A stretch of 64,000 nt of DNA from Acanthornis magna (GCA_036785705.1 JAWUZG010000359.1:124001-188000), one strand, 5' to 3'; shown: positions 41,227-53,204, counted from the stretch's first letter. Numbers and translations are program-made. The notes: generated by a model not told the origin, from the sequence alone.

Positions 41227-43845
41227 CTGGGAAACAAGAGACGAATACTGTTACACTTGCCTGCAAACTCCGGAAACTGCAATGGCAGAGAATTTTAATT
41301 TCAAACCAGAGAAAAACAGAAGAGGTGGAAACCAGCAGCTTGTAAATAGATGAATCAAAAATCACCTGAAGAGGAATCAAAAGTCACCTGAAGAGTTAAA
41401 CTGGAATTTGGGTTCTATTTTCAGTCTCCAGTATGTGGCATTTGCCTAAAATAATTAATCAAAACTTATTCAAGTGGCATAGCACTATTACATGAAAAGT
41501 TATGGGTTTGCATTTTCATTAAACTTTGTTAACTTTAACCCAATTTGCCATGAAACTACCTCATTTAGCTTCAGTTTCTTATTGCTCGTACCGTGACTTT
41601 AACATTTATTCCACAACGACCAGCTTTTCCAAAACTGCAGATATATTCACTCTCCCTCTTGACTGTGGTGTCCCATCTCAAGATGCACCAGGACAGAAAT
41701 GATCATGCTCTACCTCATCATAATCTTCAAACGCTATGTGCTCAGGGGTCTCGCACAATTCTCATTTATGTCAAAAGAAAGATGCGAACTTCAAAGCAAG
41801 AGCCAAGTGGCATCCTGAAAATGTCAATGTCTCTGTGCCTCTGGAAAGCTTTGGAAAATGAAAGCGCCAGTCTAAGCCTGACAAGCAGAACATACCCTGG
41901 AGATGAGCCAACATGGTTTTTGTATTAACAGATAGAAACCTCGTACCATTTGAGCAGTACCTTGTAACTACACGGAGTTTAAAATACATGGATTTTATAC
42001 TTTGATTTTCTCAAGCGTTGATTACGGTCAAATCACTGCTGAAAAGACAAGGTGCTGTGAAAGTCAACACCCCAGGTGTGGCTCTCGTCCTTTTACTACT
42101 GTTATTTGCAACACTTGATTTATAGCATTATTTCAGAAGCAGAGAGCTTTAAAGAGTTGCATGATAATGCCAATACCTCAATGATTGTATTACATTCAGA
42201 ATCTTAGTTGCATAAACATAGAGGCAATGTGCCAAAACTTTCAATGTGCCAACACTTCCACTCTTCCACTCTTACTCCTTGTGTAAAGACATACTCACCT
42301 CTCAACGCACGCATTTGGTTTTGGTTTTATGGTAGGTGTCGAATACAGACTTTTAATTCCAGCATTTTTGGTCTCAGAGCATTCCCCAGGCCTGGCAGCA
42401 AAGGTCCTTAACCTAGTTGTAAGAAAGAAAAGCTGTTAAGAGTCACATATCTACAAAATGAAGAAATACGCATCCTGTGCAAACCTAGACAGAACATTTC
42501 AACCAAGGCAAGATTCGGGGAATACATCATATGGCAACTCAGTACTAGCAGTTCACTGATTTGAACAACTATGCCCAAGTTAAAATACATGGCATCAGGA
42601 AGATTCAGATTTAAACTCACAGCTGTCATTCCTGTGATTCATCTCTCACAGTGGTCAGAAGGGAACAGTGTCACTCCCCCAAATCACTTTGAATCCAGCA
42701 GAGATCTGTTACCTTTAGACAGCTGCACCACTGTGGCCACCACAACCAACCTCAACACAGGCCCCTCCAGCAAGTCAAACTCACTGATTAATCCTCTTTT
42801 TTACAGCATTACTCTAGAGACGTTTTTGAGCCATCCAACTTTACTAAGCTATTAAAAGATACCAAATACCTTGAAACTTCCTCAAAAACTGTTGAGGTTC
42901 AAAAAGAGTTTCCTTGAATACATAACAGAATCATACATGAAACAAAGTTGAAGTCTCATTTCAGATCTTCCCCAGCTAAAATACTCAAAATCTGAGAGAT
43001 AAGCGTTATTTCCACAGGCAAACAGATATCAATGTTTTTATAGCTCATCAGTGTTGCAAAATGTGGAATATGTAAAATTTTCTTAAGAAATTATGTTCTT
43101 TGATGTTTGATCTTTGTGTACTTTCAAGCCTAAACAGCTTGGAAAGGAGATTCAATCCATGAAAACAGAGAGCAGCTCAGGGATGTCCAGATGCTAGAAA
43201 GACAAATTATTTGGTGGTAGAATTGCTTTGTTAAGGTTTAGGGCTTGGCATGCTTCAATAAATTCACACCTAGGGGGAGGTTAACAAAGCTTGGGAAGAA
43301 GGATGCCCACGGACAGTGCACACAACAAATGCAGATTTACAGGCCACACGAACACCTGGAAGAACTCCCAAGATAAGGGAAAAACTTCTAAAACCAACTC
43401 CTGAAATCAGCTCCAACTTCCCGAAGTGTGAACTTGCAACCACTGACCCAAGAAACTCAGTGACACAAAAGAAGAGAAAGAGAAAGAGCATGTGGACTAA
43501 TTAGCATGAGAAGCAAGAGAATCATTAAACAATGGAAGACAGAATACTAACTACTCAGAAAGTTATGTAAGTTGTAGCCAATAAAAATGAATTTTTTCCT
43601 TTGGTAAATTGTATGAGATAGTAAAAAGCTTTGATAGTTGGTGTGCTGGCTTTGTAGGATTTGCCACCCAGCACTCCCTCTGTGCAGAACTGTAAATATT
43701 TGGTAAAATACCTCAGCTCTGTGTGTGGACTGGCCTCTGGCACAGCAGCATGAAAGAACCTATTTTGGCAACATTAGCACATCACAGTTTGGAGAGAAAA
43801 GAAAGGAACTTTGCATATTTCTAGCACAAATTCTTACAATCCAAC

Positions 43846-43882
43846 TGGTCACACAAGTTTTCCCAAGTTTTCCCAAGTTTTC
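43846..43882. repeat. 11-bp tandem repeat
   Basis: Copies of cacaagttttc / ccaagttttcc lie in FBXO15 intron 1. This is a short local slippage repeat. Confidence 0.8.
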
Positions 43883-44254
43883 TGCTAGGAAGGACTTTGT
43901 AGGCTGTAATTGCAAATACTGTCATGAATCCACATAAAAATATGGAGATAGAGTTTCAATTGTAAATCAAATCCTCATGCTTCATACCCACTGATGCCAC
44001 CGAGCAGACAGAGCTCCCCATTCTCTGCATTATTGATGTTTTAAGTTGCCAGCAGACTTTGCAACACCTGCTCAAATCAGCTCTGGGTTTCTAGGCAACC
44101 AATCAATATGGGGGGAAAACACCTAATTTTGAAGTATTTGGGTACCATGTACCTTTAATGCACACTGCTCTTGGTTTAAGATTCATTTAGGCTCAAAGAA
44201 AAACAGAATCGAAAGAAATTAACAACTCTGGTCTACATTGTCAACTGTGCTATG

Positions 44255-44512
44255 TAAAAAACAAAAAACAAAACAAAACAAAACAAAGAAAAAACAACCA
44301 AGAAAACAACAAAACAACAAAACAAAACAAAAACCAAACAAATGACAAACAAAAACCAAAAAACCCCAAATACAAACAACAACAAAAAAAAAAACCAAAA
44401 GCAAAAACAACAACAACAAAAAAAAAACAACAACAAAAAAAAAACAGAAAAAAAATAAAACCCACCAAAAAAAACCAAAACAAAAAAACCCCCCCACCAA
44501 AACAACCAAGAC
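44255..44512. repeat. A-rich CAAA/CAACAA low-complexity tract
   Basis: About 250 bases consist almost only of A and C on the plus strand. The long Phe/Val/Leu-rich frames on the minus strand come from this composition and are not genes. Confidence 0.95.
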
Positions 44513-46255
44513 ATTTTAGTGTGAATTGTTATAAACGTAACAAAAAGACATGCACATTTCAGCTTGGGTGCCAGCCACTGATAGACCAACTAAATTAACA
44601 ACTACAAAACAGTAGCCATATAACAAACACAACCTGGTGCTCAAACAAGGGTTTTATTCATGCATCATTATCAAGAAGTACACTTAGATGATAAGGCACC
44701 AACAAACTGTATTTTTCAAAAGCCATTAAAGGGATTTAGAGACCCAAACTGTGCTCAACAGCAGCAGAGCTCTCACTTCTGGACGCTCCAGAGCAGCAAA
44801 TCCCAGGCTGTTCTGCTCTGAATCCATGCTGAAAGCAGAGAGTGTGGGCACACTCTACAGGGACACAACTCCACAGACTTCAGGCACTGCAGTAACTCAG
44901 ATAACAAGCTGGATTTTGGATTTTAAAACCCACTACCTTAGACAAGCATAACCTGCATTGCCTCTATTCAGTCCTCCTTGCTCATTTGAACCACTGCCCT
45001 CTCTTCTTCACTCCAGGGAGAAATACCTGAGAAAAGAAAAATTTTGCCCACACATGCTTTGAAAACTTTAATGCAATATCTATTCCTTTTGTAAGTTGCA
45101 GTTAAAAAAAAAAAAAAAAGCTGAACTTTTGCATCTTCCAAAACAAAAATATTCTCAAGGTGTGAAGAAACAAACAGCAAACTCAATCCACAAATTACTT
45201 TTCAAGTACTGTGTGTGCTAAGATTTTAAATTAGCATTAACAAAATGCTTTTATATTGCATTGACAAAGCTTGGGCAGATAAGTCAATGAGAAGAAAAGT
45301 CAATGAGAGCTGTTACATCCGCTCTTTACAGACTTCTAGAACAACTGAGAGGCTCTTACTTAAGAAGCACAACTTCAATTGCTTTTTCATTAGCTTTCAA
45401 CCTGTGGGGCTCAGTTTTTTTGTACCAATAGTTTCACTTTCACACCCCATAATATTTGCAATGTGCCTTGGTTTTTTGATGGTCAGCAAACAATTGTCTT
45501 TCAAGTAACATTTCAAACCATGTAGCTAAAGTTTCAAGTAGTGAAAAACCTGTCACCTCCAAATGTTAAAATATACCTGCGGATAAACAGAAATGACAAT
45601 AATAGTTTGACATGGGTTGGTTGGGTTTGGTTTTTTTTTTCCCCTCAGCTAACAATTTCAGTCTCTTTAAAAGGTGGATATTACCCCAATCCATTTACAG
45701 GTTAAAAAGAAGAAAAAAAAAACCCAAAACAACAAGGAATGGAACTGCTATGAAACCCAAGGTTGTACACATGGGTTAGCAGAAAAATCTGCCTTCTAAA
45801 CTCTGCCTCTAAGATTGACACTTTAAAATTTGGAAGCCAAACCTGTACTGTAAGAATTAAGGTAATCACACCTTCCATAGTGAAAACCTCCTATTTATTA
45901 CAAAGGCCCGACTGCCCTGAACAGAGTAGCCACTGAACTAACCTGTACTTTGTGGATGCTCATTATAGTACCTCCTCCAAGCTGAAGGACATAGCGAAGG
46001 TTAAGCCCTCCTTTCCCAGGCACAAAAAGGTGTTAAACCCAGGCCTCCCTGCTCCTGCGTTTTCCCATTCCGAGGTCACCTCCATAGGGCCAGGGAGAGC
46101 AGAGCACCACGGCCACGAAGGTGTGTACACGACCACAGCCGTGAAGAGTTTAGAGCTAGAAACCAGGCTGCTGGAGCAGAGGAACCTGAGGGAAACCACC
46201 ACAGCAGCCTCCCCGGCCGAGGGCAGAAGGCCCCGCTCGGCACGGCCCTGCTCAC

Positions 46256-46275
46256 CTGCCGCCGCCTGTCGCCAT
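46256..46275 (-). CDS. FBXO15: FBXO15 exon 1 (coding part)
   Basis: Twenty coding bases run from the ATG, giving M-A-T-G-G-G plus two bases of the next codon, and then a consensus donor AG|GTGAGC. Human FBXO15 also begins MATG. The phase (2 bases left over) joins exactly to the single base at the start of the F-box exon. The exon sits in a GC-rich, CpG-rich island, as expected for a promoter. Confidence 0.8.
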
Positions 46276-46560
46276 GGCCTCGGGCAGCGAAGGGAGGCAA
46301 GGACGGAAGGAAGGGAAGGAACGCGCGCTGTCACCGCGGTGGGCAGCGCCTGAGGGGGGCAGGGGCGGTGCCAGGCCGAGGGAGGCCATGTCCGGCAGAG
46401 CTGGGTCGGGGCAGGCGGGGACGGTGCCCGAGCATGGCCGTGTGGGCCACTCGGGAAGGGCTGACGCCCCGCGGAACCTTCCAGTGACTCAAAGGAATCT
46501 ACTGTTGTAGTCGCTCTTAGGAAGCCGCCTGGCCTTCCTGGCTGCCCTCGCCTGGGACAC
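46276..46560 (-). promoter_or_regulatory. FBXO15 CpG-rich promoter region
   Basis: GC- and CpG-rich sequence lies immediately upstream of the FBXO15 start codon. No TATA box is evident. The 244-codon minus-strand frame spanning 45,963-46,697 is a by-product of this composition and of the adjoining LTR, and only the first-exon segment inside the island belongs to FBXO15. Confidence 0.5.
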
Positions 46561-46604
46561 GAGCCACTGGCCCACCAAAGGCTATTGCTGGGGTCTTTCC
46601 AGCC

Positions 46605-46911
46605 TGAGTGGGGCTGTTCCCGGCGAGTGGTCAGCTGCAGGCGCCGCTGGTAAAGGAGGCGAGACAAGGCAAAGAGTTGTGGGAGGGTCTCCCCCATGCT
46701 CTCCGTTTATTGTGGGGTCCGGGGGTACGGTATTCGGAAGGGAGAGTGGAGAAGGAGTCCCCAGGGGGCTGTCCCCAGCCGCCAGTTAAAAAGGGGGAAG
46801 GGTACCCAATAGGAGAAGGGACAAGGGGAGGGAACAAGGGTACAGGGGCCAATTACAACATAAGAGGGGAGGGTACAGTAGACAGCAACCAATAGTACAG
46901 TAAACTTAACA
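46605..46911 (-). mobile_element. avian ERVK-like LTR upstream of FBXO15
   Basis: On the minus strand the block runs from about TGTTAAG through a C-rich U3 and 'cctattggg' CCAAT-type motifs, then a TTTTTAAC TATA-like box and an AATAAA signal at about 46,711-46,706. It ends in R/U5 text including 'ctcgcctcctttaccagcgg', which I recognise from bird LTRs. Its transcriptional direction is the same as FBXO15 and its end is about 330 bases before the FBXO15 ATG. Boundaries are approximate; U3 may extend to about 47,000. Confidence 0.6.
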
Positions 46912-47214
46912 GAAGGTTCGGGAAGAAGGGGAAGGTCCAGAGCCCTGGGCACACCTCCCAAGCAGAGCAGGGGCTGGTCTCATGCCCCTGAGCTGGCATG
47001 AGAGGCAGCTGTGGCCAGGGATGGACCAGGGAACGTTTCAAAGGTACGTGTGCTATCTTGTGTGTCCAAACACAAGTCTTCTGTCTCCAGCGCTGCATTT
47101 TCACAGATAAATCCCAGGCGATTATGGGGAATGCACCCTTCGGTACTTACAGTTTGCCAATTTTTAGCTAGTTTTATATTAATCTTAGACTAATTAATTT
47201 CAATATGTAATTAA

Positions 47215-49250
47215 GTAATATCCAGGCCAGTCATTTTCCTCATCGGCTCATCTTTCAGCACGTAGGGATAGTCTGTGTTTTTTCCTGTGTTTTGAAGCAC
47301 ACCCATCCTTCCCAGACTCCTTTGTTTCTAAGGGTTGCTTCCCAAGGTACTCTCTGGATAAGTCTCTTGAATAGGCCAAACTCTGCCCTCCAGAATTCCA
47401 GTGTGGAAGTTTTATTGATGCCCCTCCTTATTTCACCAAATATTGAAAACTATAATTTCATGATCACTGTGCCCCAGATGGCCTCCAACCACCACATCTC
47501 CCACCAGCCCTTCTCTGTTTGCAAACAGCAGGTCTAGTGTAGCCCCTCCCCTGGTGGGCTCGCTCACCGACTGAGACAAAAAGCTGTCCTCCGTACACTC
47601 AAGGAAACTCCTAGACTGCTTCTTCTTGGCTGTGTTGAGTTCCCAGCAGATATCTGGCAGATTGATGTCACCTACAAGAACAAGGGCTGGTGATCTTGAA
47701 ACATCCTCCAGCTGCTTGTAGAATAATACCTCCACCTCTCCATCCTGGTGGGGTGGCCTAGAACAGACTCCCACCAGGATGTCAGCCTTGTTGGCCTTCC
47801 CCCTGATTCTTTCCCACAGGCGCTCAACCTTATCGATATTAATCTCCATTTCCGTGGCATCAGGAGCCTTCCTAATGTAAAGAGCAACCGCTCCACCTCT
47901 TCTCCCTCACCCATCTCTTCCGTAGAGCTTGTAGCCATCCACTACAGTGCTCCGGTTACTCGAGTCATCCCACCATGTTCCTTTGATGGTGACTACATCA
48001 GAGCTTCCCTGCTGTACCATGGCTTCCAGCTCCTCTTGTTTATTGCCCATGCTGTGTGCATTAATGTACATGCACTTCAGCTGGGCTGCTGATTTCACCC
48101 CTGACTCTGGCTTACTACCCTTGGGCTTGGTTCTGGAAAGCCTAACTGCATCCCCTTCCCCCTTCAAACCTAGTCTAAAGCCCTCTCAGTCAGTCCCGCC
48201 AACTCATGGACTAGAACCCTTTTGCCCTTGATAGGCAGACGGAGCCCATCTGGCTCCAGCAGGCCAGGTGCCATAAGAGTTGCCCCATCACCAAAGAACC
48301 CAAAGTTCTGCCAATGGCGCCAGTCCCTAAGCCACTGATTGATAATGCAGCTTCTCCTGTTCCTTTCATTGTTTGTCCCTGCCGCTGAAAGGACCGAGCA
48401 GAACACCACCTGTGCTCATGCCCCATCAACCACTTGACCCAGGGCCCTGAAGTCCCTTTTAATTGCTGTGTTGTCTTCTTGTCAATCATATTGCTGCCAG
48501 CCTGGAGTGTCAGCACTGGGTAATACTCAGAGGGCTGAATCAGCCCAGGGAATGTTCTGGAGATATCCCATACCCGGGCCCCAGGGAGGCAGCACGCCTC
48601 CCTGTGGGATGGGCCCGCTTGACATATGGGGCCCTCTGTTCCTCTCAGAAGGAGTCGCCTACTATGACTACCCTTCTTTTCTTTTTAATGCTAGAGGTAG
48701 TGATCTGTTTGACAGACGAAGTGGAGCTGGGAGGCTCTCCGGGCAGATTATTTTCTTCTATGTCATCTGGCTGACCCTCCAGATCCAAGGCCTGGATTCT
48801 GAAGTGGCACCTGGGTACGCAATGGGGGTCAGGAGGAATTTTTATTACCTCCCTGGGTAGGAGCCCTTTTCCACTCCCCTTCATCACCTAGGTCTCCTCC
48901 TTCTGCCTGATGGTAGGAGGCACAGGAATCCTCTGACTCCTGGTGGGCTTCTCTCAGGAATGGAAGGGTGAAACTCCACTGGTCTATTTCCCGTTCGATT
49001 TCCCTAATACTCCTTAGTCTTTCTACCTCCTCCCGAAGCTCCACCACCAGACTGAGGAGATCACTCACCTGTTTGCACCTCACGCAGGTGATTTTTGCAC
49101 CATCCCCTGGTACTGCTGACAGGCTCAAGCACTCCTCACAGGAAGGTGTCTGGACAGATGCATCCTTCTTGGAGGGTTCTGTTTGGCTAGGTACACTTTT
49201 ACTAGCTGTAGCTTTTGATCATTTGGAGACCATTGCTGGAAAAAGAAATG
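47215..49250 (-). mobile_element. CR1 LINE, 5' part only (ORF1 + endonuclease)
   Basis: ORF1-like peptide lies at 49,128-48,829, with a Cys pair (ITCVRCKQV) and a coiled coil (VVELREEVERLRSIREIERE). ORF2 starts near 48,080 with LKCMYINAHSMGNKQEELEA. The apurinic endonuclease domain follows, including LVGDINLPDICWE near 47,720 and the GHSDHE catalytic motif near 47,450. Several frameshifts break it. Similarity fades near 47,215, before any reverse-transcriptase motif, so the 3' half is missing. Confidence 0.85.
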
Positions 49251-49449
49251 AATAATAAATTTAAAAAAAAACCACAACAAAAAAACAACAAAAACCCGGG
49301 GTGCCTTTTTAGGGCAAAGGCATTTCTGCATGGCACCTCCCAACGTCCCCATGCCACAATCTCAGTCCTCCCAGGGCTCCTGTGTTTGGTTTTATCGCAA
49401 TATGGAGATGCAGGAGCTCTCCCGGCTGGACAGAGTGTCCCTGAGCCTG

Positions 49450-49920
49450 CGGATTTCAGGGATTTGGGGTTGGGAATGGGATGAATTTTGGGGCTGGGAA
49501 TTGGGGGGATTTGGGGCTGGGAATTTGGGGATTTGGGGGAATTTTAGGGCTGGGATTTGGGAGATTTTGGGGAATTTCAAGGCTTGGAATTGGGGGATTT
49601 TGGGGCTGGGGACTGGGGGGATTTCAGCGAGGTTTGGGGGGAAACTGGGAGTTTGGAGAGGGATTTTGGAAGACTGAGGGGGATTGGTGGAATTTTGGAG
49701 CATTTGGGGTGATTTCGGGGGGAATTTTGAATGGAATTTGGGGGATTTGGGAGGATTTTGAGGGGGGATTTGGAGGTTTGGGAGAGGTATTAGGGGGGAT
49801 TTTGGGAGATTGAGAGGAATTGGGGGAATTTTGGGGTGTCATGGGGGGATTTGGGGGAGTTTAGAGGGATTTTGGCCGATTTGGAGGGATTTTACGGGAG
49901 GATTTTGGGAGGGATCCCGG
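49450..49920 (+). repeat. G-rich minisatellite (GGGATTTGGGG-type)
   Basis: The tract is made of irregular units of about 10-25 bases built from ggggatttggggctgggaa. The plus strand has dense G3-G7 runs and could form G-quadruplexes. Gly/Trp-rich open frames across it are artefacts. Confidence 0.9.
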
Positions 49921-50011
49921 GAATTCCCAGGGATTCCCCCTTTCCCCCCGCACTCCCTCGGGCACTGTCGCGTCTCCCGGCCTGTGCCGCCGGGATCTGC
50001 CCGGCGACTGA

Positions 50012-50110
50012 TGACGTCCGAGAACACCAAGCTGTCATTGGCGGGCAGGAAATAACCGCGCCAATCGCGAGGCCGGAGGCGGCTCTGGGGGCGGGGCCGC
50101 AGCGGAGCAG
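50012..50110 (+). promoter_or_regulatory. MHC class I-type promoter (copy A)
   Basis: A CRE/X2-like TGACGTC lies at 50,012-50,018, an inverted CCAAT (ATTGG) Y-box at 50,037-50,041, a second CCAAT near 50,072, and a GC box (gggggcggggcc) before the start codon. The same order is found in the minus-strand copy at 54.1-54.2 kb. The X/Y arrangement is what the RFX-CIITA/NLRC5 enhanceosome uses at class I genes. Confidence 0.6.
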
Positions 50111-50114
50111 TGCG

Positions 50115-50152
50115 ATGGCTCCAGCGCTGGGCTGGGGGCGCTCCTGGGGGCG
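50115..50152 (+). pseudogene. MHC class I exon 1 fragment (copy A)
   Basis: This is a signal-peptide exon beginning MAPALG, ending at a GGTGAGG donor. Compared with copy B a G is missing after codon 6, so the leader changes to WGRSWGR and is hydrophilic, useless as a signal peptide. The downstream sequence turns into minisatellite. No intact alpha exons follow on this strand. Confidence 0.6.
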
Positions 50153-50299
50153 GTGAGGCGGGAGTGGCAGCCCCGGAACCGGCACCGTGAACCCCCTTAT
50201 CCTGCACAGGGACTTTTCTGCACGCCTCATCCTGCAAAGGGAATCCCCCCTTACTCCCAATTCCTGGACGTCAGCACGGCCCTGCACACGCTTGATCCC

Positions 50300-51960
50300 C
50301 TCTCCGATGTCTCTGAGTATCTGCACCCGCATTTCTTTGACCCTGGGACCTCCCTAAATCTCGATTTTTGGGAACCGAGAAGGCTTTGCACCCTTTTCCC
50401 CAGCAGTGAGATCCTCCGTGTACCCCTTTTTCCACTCCGCAGCCACTTTCCTCGCCATTCCTGCTCTCCCAGGCCCCAAACCCTCCCTTTTCCTTGACCC
50501 TGGCACCTCCTGGACCCTCATTCCGCCTCTCCAGCTCCCAGACTCTCCTTTTCGTTTACCCTGGGACCTGCTGCACCCCAATTCCTGCCTTTTCCACACT
50601 CCCACTCCATCTTCCCTCAACATTGGGGACCCCTTTAAACCTCTTTCTGGCTGTCCTGGCTTTCCCTACCCCATGACTCCTCTTTCCTCCACACTGGGGA
50701 CCACTTGGACCTCCCATCCCACTTCCGCTATTTCTTTGTCCTCGGGACTGCCCTGCACCCTCCTTCCTGTGCACTGGGACTCCCCTGCACCCCCAACCCC
50801 ACTAGTGACACCCCCTGCACCAACTTCTCCACACCGGGACCCCCCTGAGCCCCCTCAGATGGCACCGGGACCCCCCTGAAACCCCATTCCTGGCCACTGG
50901 GATTCCCTTGCACCTTCTTCCCAGCTTTGGGACCCTGCTGCACCCCTTTGTCCCACACGAGTACCCCCTGCACCCCCTTTTCCCTTCCATTCGGCCTCTC
51001 CCAGTCCCCGCCCCCAGTTTTTTCTTTACCCTAGGACCTCCTGTACCCCATCCTGTCTTTCCCAGCTTCCAAACCCCTCTTAGCACTGGGACCCCATTCC
51101 TGATCATCATTCTCCCCACCCTGTGACCTCACTTTCCCTGACATTGGGGGCCCGGGACTCCCCTTTACTGGACACAGGTGCCCCATGGACACCATCCATG
51201 TCCCACCTCTCACAGTCCCTGCACTCCCTTTTCTTGACCCTGGGGCCCCCCTGAACCCCCATCCCTGGGCACTGCCAGCCCCTGAATCCCTTGTGCGGCC
51301 CTTGGACCCCCCCCGGACCCTGTTTCTGACCCATCTCATGTCTCTCCAGCATGTGACCCCCCCCTTTCTTGAGCACAGGGACCCCTGTACCCCCATCCCA
51401 CTTCTTCCAGTGCTTGCATACCCTTTTCTTTAACCCTGGGGCTCCCTTGAGCCACCATTTCCAGGCACTGGCAATTCCTTGAAGCTCCTCCCCAACTCTG
51501 GGAGCCCCATGCACCCCCATTCCTGGCCATCCCATCTGCCCCAGTCCCCAGCCTTCCTCTTTTGCCTGACTCTGGGACCCCCTGGATGCCAGTTCTTGCC
51601 TTTCCCAGCCTCCAGACCCGCATTCCTTAACACTGAGGACCTCTGGGACACTCATTCCTGGCTATTCCGGGGCTCCCCACCCCATGACTCCCCTTTCCTT
51701 GAAACTGGGGACCACTGTACACCCTTTCCTGGGCACAGGAACCGCTTCAATCCCCATCCCACCTCTCCAAGACCCTACACTCCCCTTTCCTTGACCCTTG
51801 AAACCCCCTTGAAACTGCCTTCCCCAGCAGCCCTTATCCTGCACCAATCGTCCTCTGCACCCCTTTCCCTGACGATCCCGCCCCCACCCCCAGCTTCCCT
51901 TTTCCTTGACTCTGGGACCCCTCAGATTGCCTAAATCCCCATGTCCCCCCAGTTCCCCAC
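50300..51960 (+). repeat. C-rich minisatellite, arm 1
   Basis: Degenerate units of roughly 60-75 bases read 'ccttttccttgaccctggga', 'cccctgcacccccattcctg' and 'ccactgggac'. No unit is perfect. Long open frames on both strands (up to 182 codons) arise from the repeat. The reverse-complement of the same unit occurs at 53,380-53,860. Confidence 0.85.
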
Positions 51961-52840
51961 CCCCTTGTCTCGGATTAGAGAAAATTTTCCTAGGTGGAAA
52001 GTGTTCTGAATAAAACACCTCCCCCACAGCAAAGACTTCCGGCACCCTTTCCCCCATAGCAAACAGAATATCTCAGCTGAAAGTGGGATAAGAACTGTTT
52101 AATTAACAGACCACACAGTGGAAGGGGAAACGGAAAAAAGGGTCATTAAACCTGAATAAACAGTTGATGAACTTTAGTGTCCTTTTCCTCAGGCGTGGCT
52201 TCCCCTTTCCGGGGTCTCTGGAGAGGCCGGGTGGAGTTCCACTGGTCGCTCCCTGGACGATTCTCGTCTGCTGTCCTCCGGGGCTCCTCAGGTTCTCAGA
52301 TGAGAAAGCAAGGCAAAGAAAAAGGTCCAAAAACGACGAAATAACAATCCCAGGGGAAAAACAAAACAAAACTAAACAAAACCAAAGCAAGCAAACAAAC
52401 AAAAAAAAAACCCAAAAAACCAAAAAACCAAAACCAAACCAAACAAAAAAAAAATTAAAAAATTAAAAACCCAAGCAGCAGCCACACCGGTAGCAGCAGC
52501 AACCAGCAGCATCAACTGATGGAAAAAAACCCCACCCAAACAGTGTCCCTTCCTTCTCACTCCCCTGTAGAACAACCGGGGAAAAAACCCCCAAAAATTC
52601 CCAAAACATCCCGCGCTGGCAGAGCTGCTCTCGGCTGCAGGACACAGTTAAAGCTACAGGACCATATTCTGGTCAAGCATACAAACGATAAGGAATACAA
52701 GATATCACTACGCCACCCCAGGACACCCCTGCGTTTCCTGGGGTGAGGTTGAGAATGCGGAATATGGGAAGTGGAAAATGGGGGAAGAGGAATTTGGGAA
52801 TGCAGAGCAGCAGGATGAGGTTGTTCCTCCTCCTCACCGT
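51960..52840. other. unassigned segment with A-rich tract
   Basis: No exon is supported. An A-rich low-complexity run lies at 52,362-52,475 and smaller A/C runs at 52,519-52,600. The block at 52,080-52,300 (minus strand: 'ctgtttattcaggtttaatg') has an LTR-like look but I cannot name it. Confidence 0.4.
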
Positions 52841-52844
52841 CCTG

Positions 52845-52945
52845 TGCATCCCAGAGCCATAATCTGGCGGGAATCTCAGCTCACTGCGTCCATCATCGCT
52901 GCTATCATCATCATCCTCATCGGATTCGGCATCCGGGAGCTGTGA
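52845..52945 (+). pseudogene. MHC class I transmembrane exon fragment
   Basis: After a 'catcccag' acceptor, the plus strand reads a hydrophobic helix SIIAAIIIILIGFGI followed by a stop. This is like the connecting-peptide/TM exon of bird class I chains. The start (agccataatctggc) seems to need a base change to read E-P-N-L, so the frame is probably broken. The acidic frame on the opposite strand (DESDEDDDDSS-like) is its shadow. Confidence 0.45.
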
Positions 52946-53204
52946 CCCAGTAACAGCCGGGATGGGGCTCGGGAAGGCAGCACGGATCCGCCCGGCAGTG
53001 ATCTGGGGATCTCGCACCGTAGGTGCTGATCCCACTTTAATTTTTATATCGTTGTTCAAGCTCCACGATTTCCCATTCCAGCCCCACGGCTCCCCCCATT
53101 CCCACAGATCCCCCTATGCCCACAGACCCCCCCACTCTCCCTGCTCTGGCTGTGCTAGACCCGCAGCATCTCCAGTCCGGGGGTGGCTGTGCCGGGGGCA
53201 CTCA

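Larger units (their letters stand above)
31046..46275 (-). pseudogene. FBXO15: FBXO15 locus (F-box only protein 15), apparently disrupted
   Basis: FBXO15 is the substrate-recognition subunit of an SCF (SKP1-CUL1-F-box) ubiquitin ligase, known in mammals for expression in embryonic stem and germ cells. Eight minus-strand exons are recognised: 46275-46256, 41226-41122, 38578-38336, 38091-37882, 35724-35595, 33338-33256, 32286-32141 and 31286-31046. Each is bounded by AG/GT sites, apart from the start-codon exon, and the splice phases fit through exon 7. The predicted peptide follows human FBXO15 along its length: the MATG start, the F-box, 'PYTGLP', 'DTSVTV.WYG', 'LNPGLL', 'LDD...GLH' and 'YLCGTF'. 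Two defects are visible: an in-frame TAA in exon 6 (33,329-33,327) that would end the protein after about 239 residues, and a one-base phase conflict between exons 7 and 8. The last coding exon was not found. Introns are kept, so this is not a retrocopy. The calls of defect rest on single bases, so sequencing error or polymorphism is possible. Confidence 0.85.

Noticed and set aside
44219..44589. Phe/Val-rich membrane-protein-like ORFs
   Set aside because: Produced by an A/C low-complexity tract.
45963..46697. 244-codon minus-strand ORF
   Set aside because: Runs across the FBXO15 promoter island, exon 1 and the LTR; Pro/Ser/Arg-rich composition artefact of GC-rich DNA.
49330..49842. Gly/Trp-rich and Pro/Asn-rich ORFs
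   Set aside because: Translation of the G-rich minisatellite on its two strands.
50354..52057. Long ORFs up to 182 codons on both strands
   Set aside because: Follow the minisatellite unit; no domain and no start context.
52673..53059. Acidic ORF with DEDDDDSSDD run
   Set aside because: Antisense of the hydrophobic Ile-rich transmembrane exon (ATC codons read as GAT).
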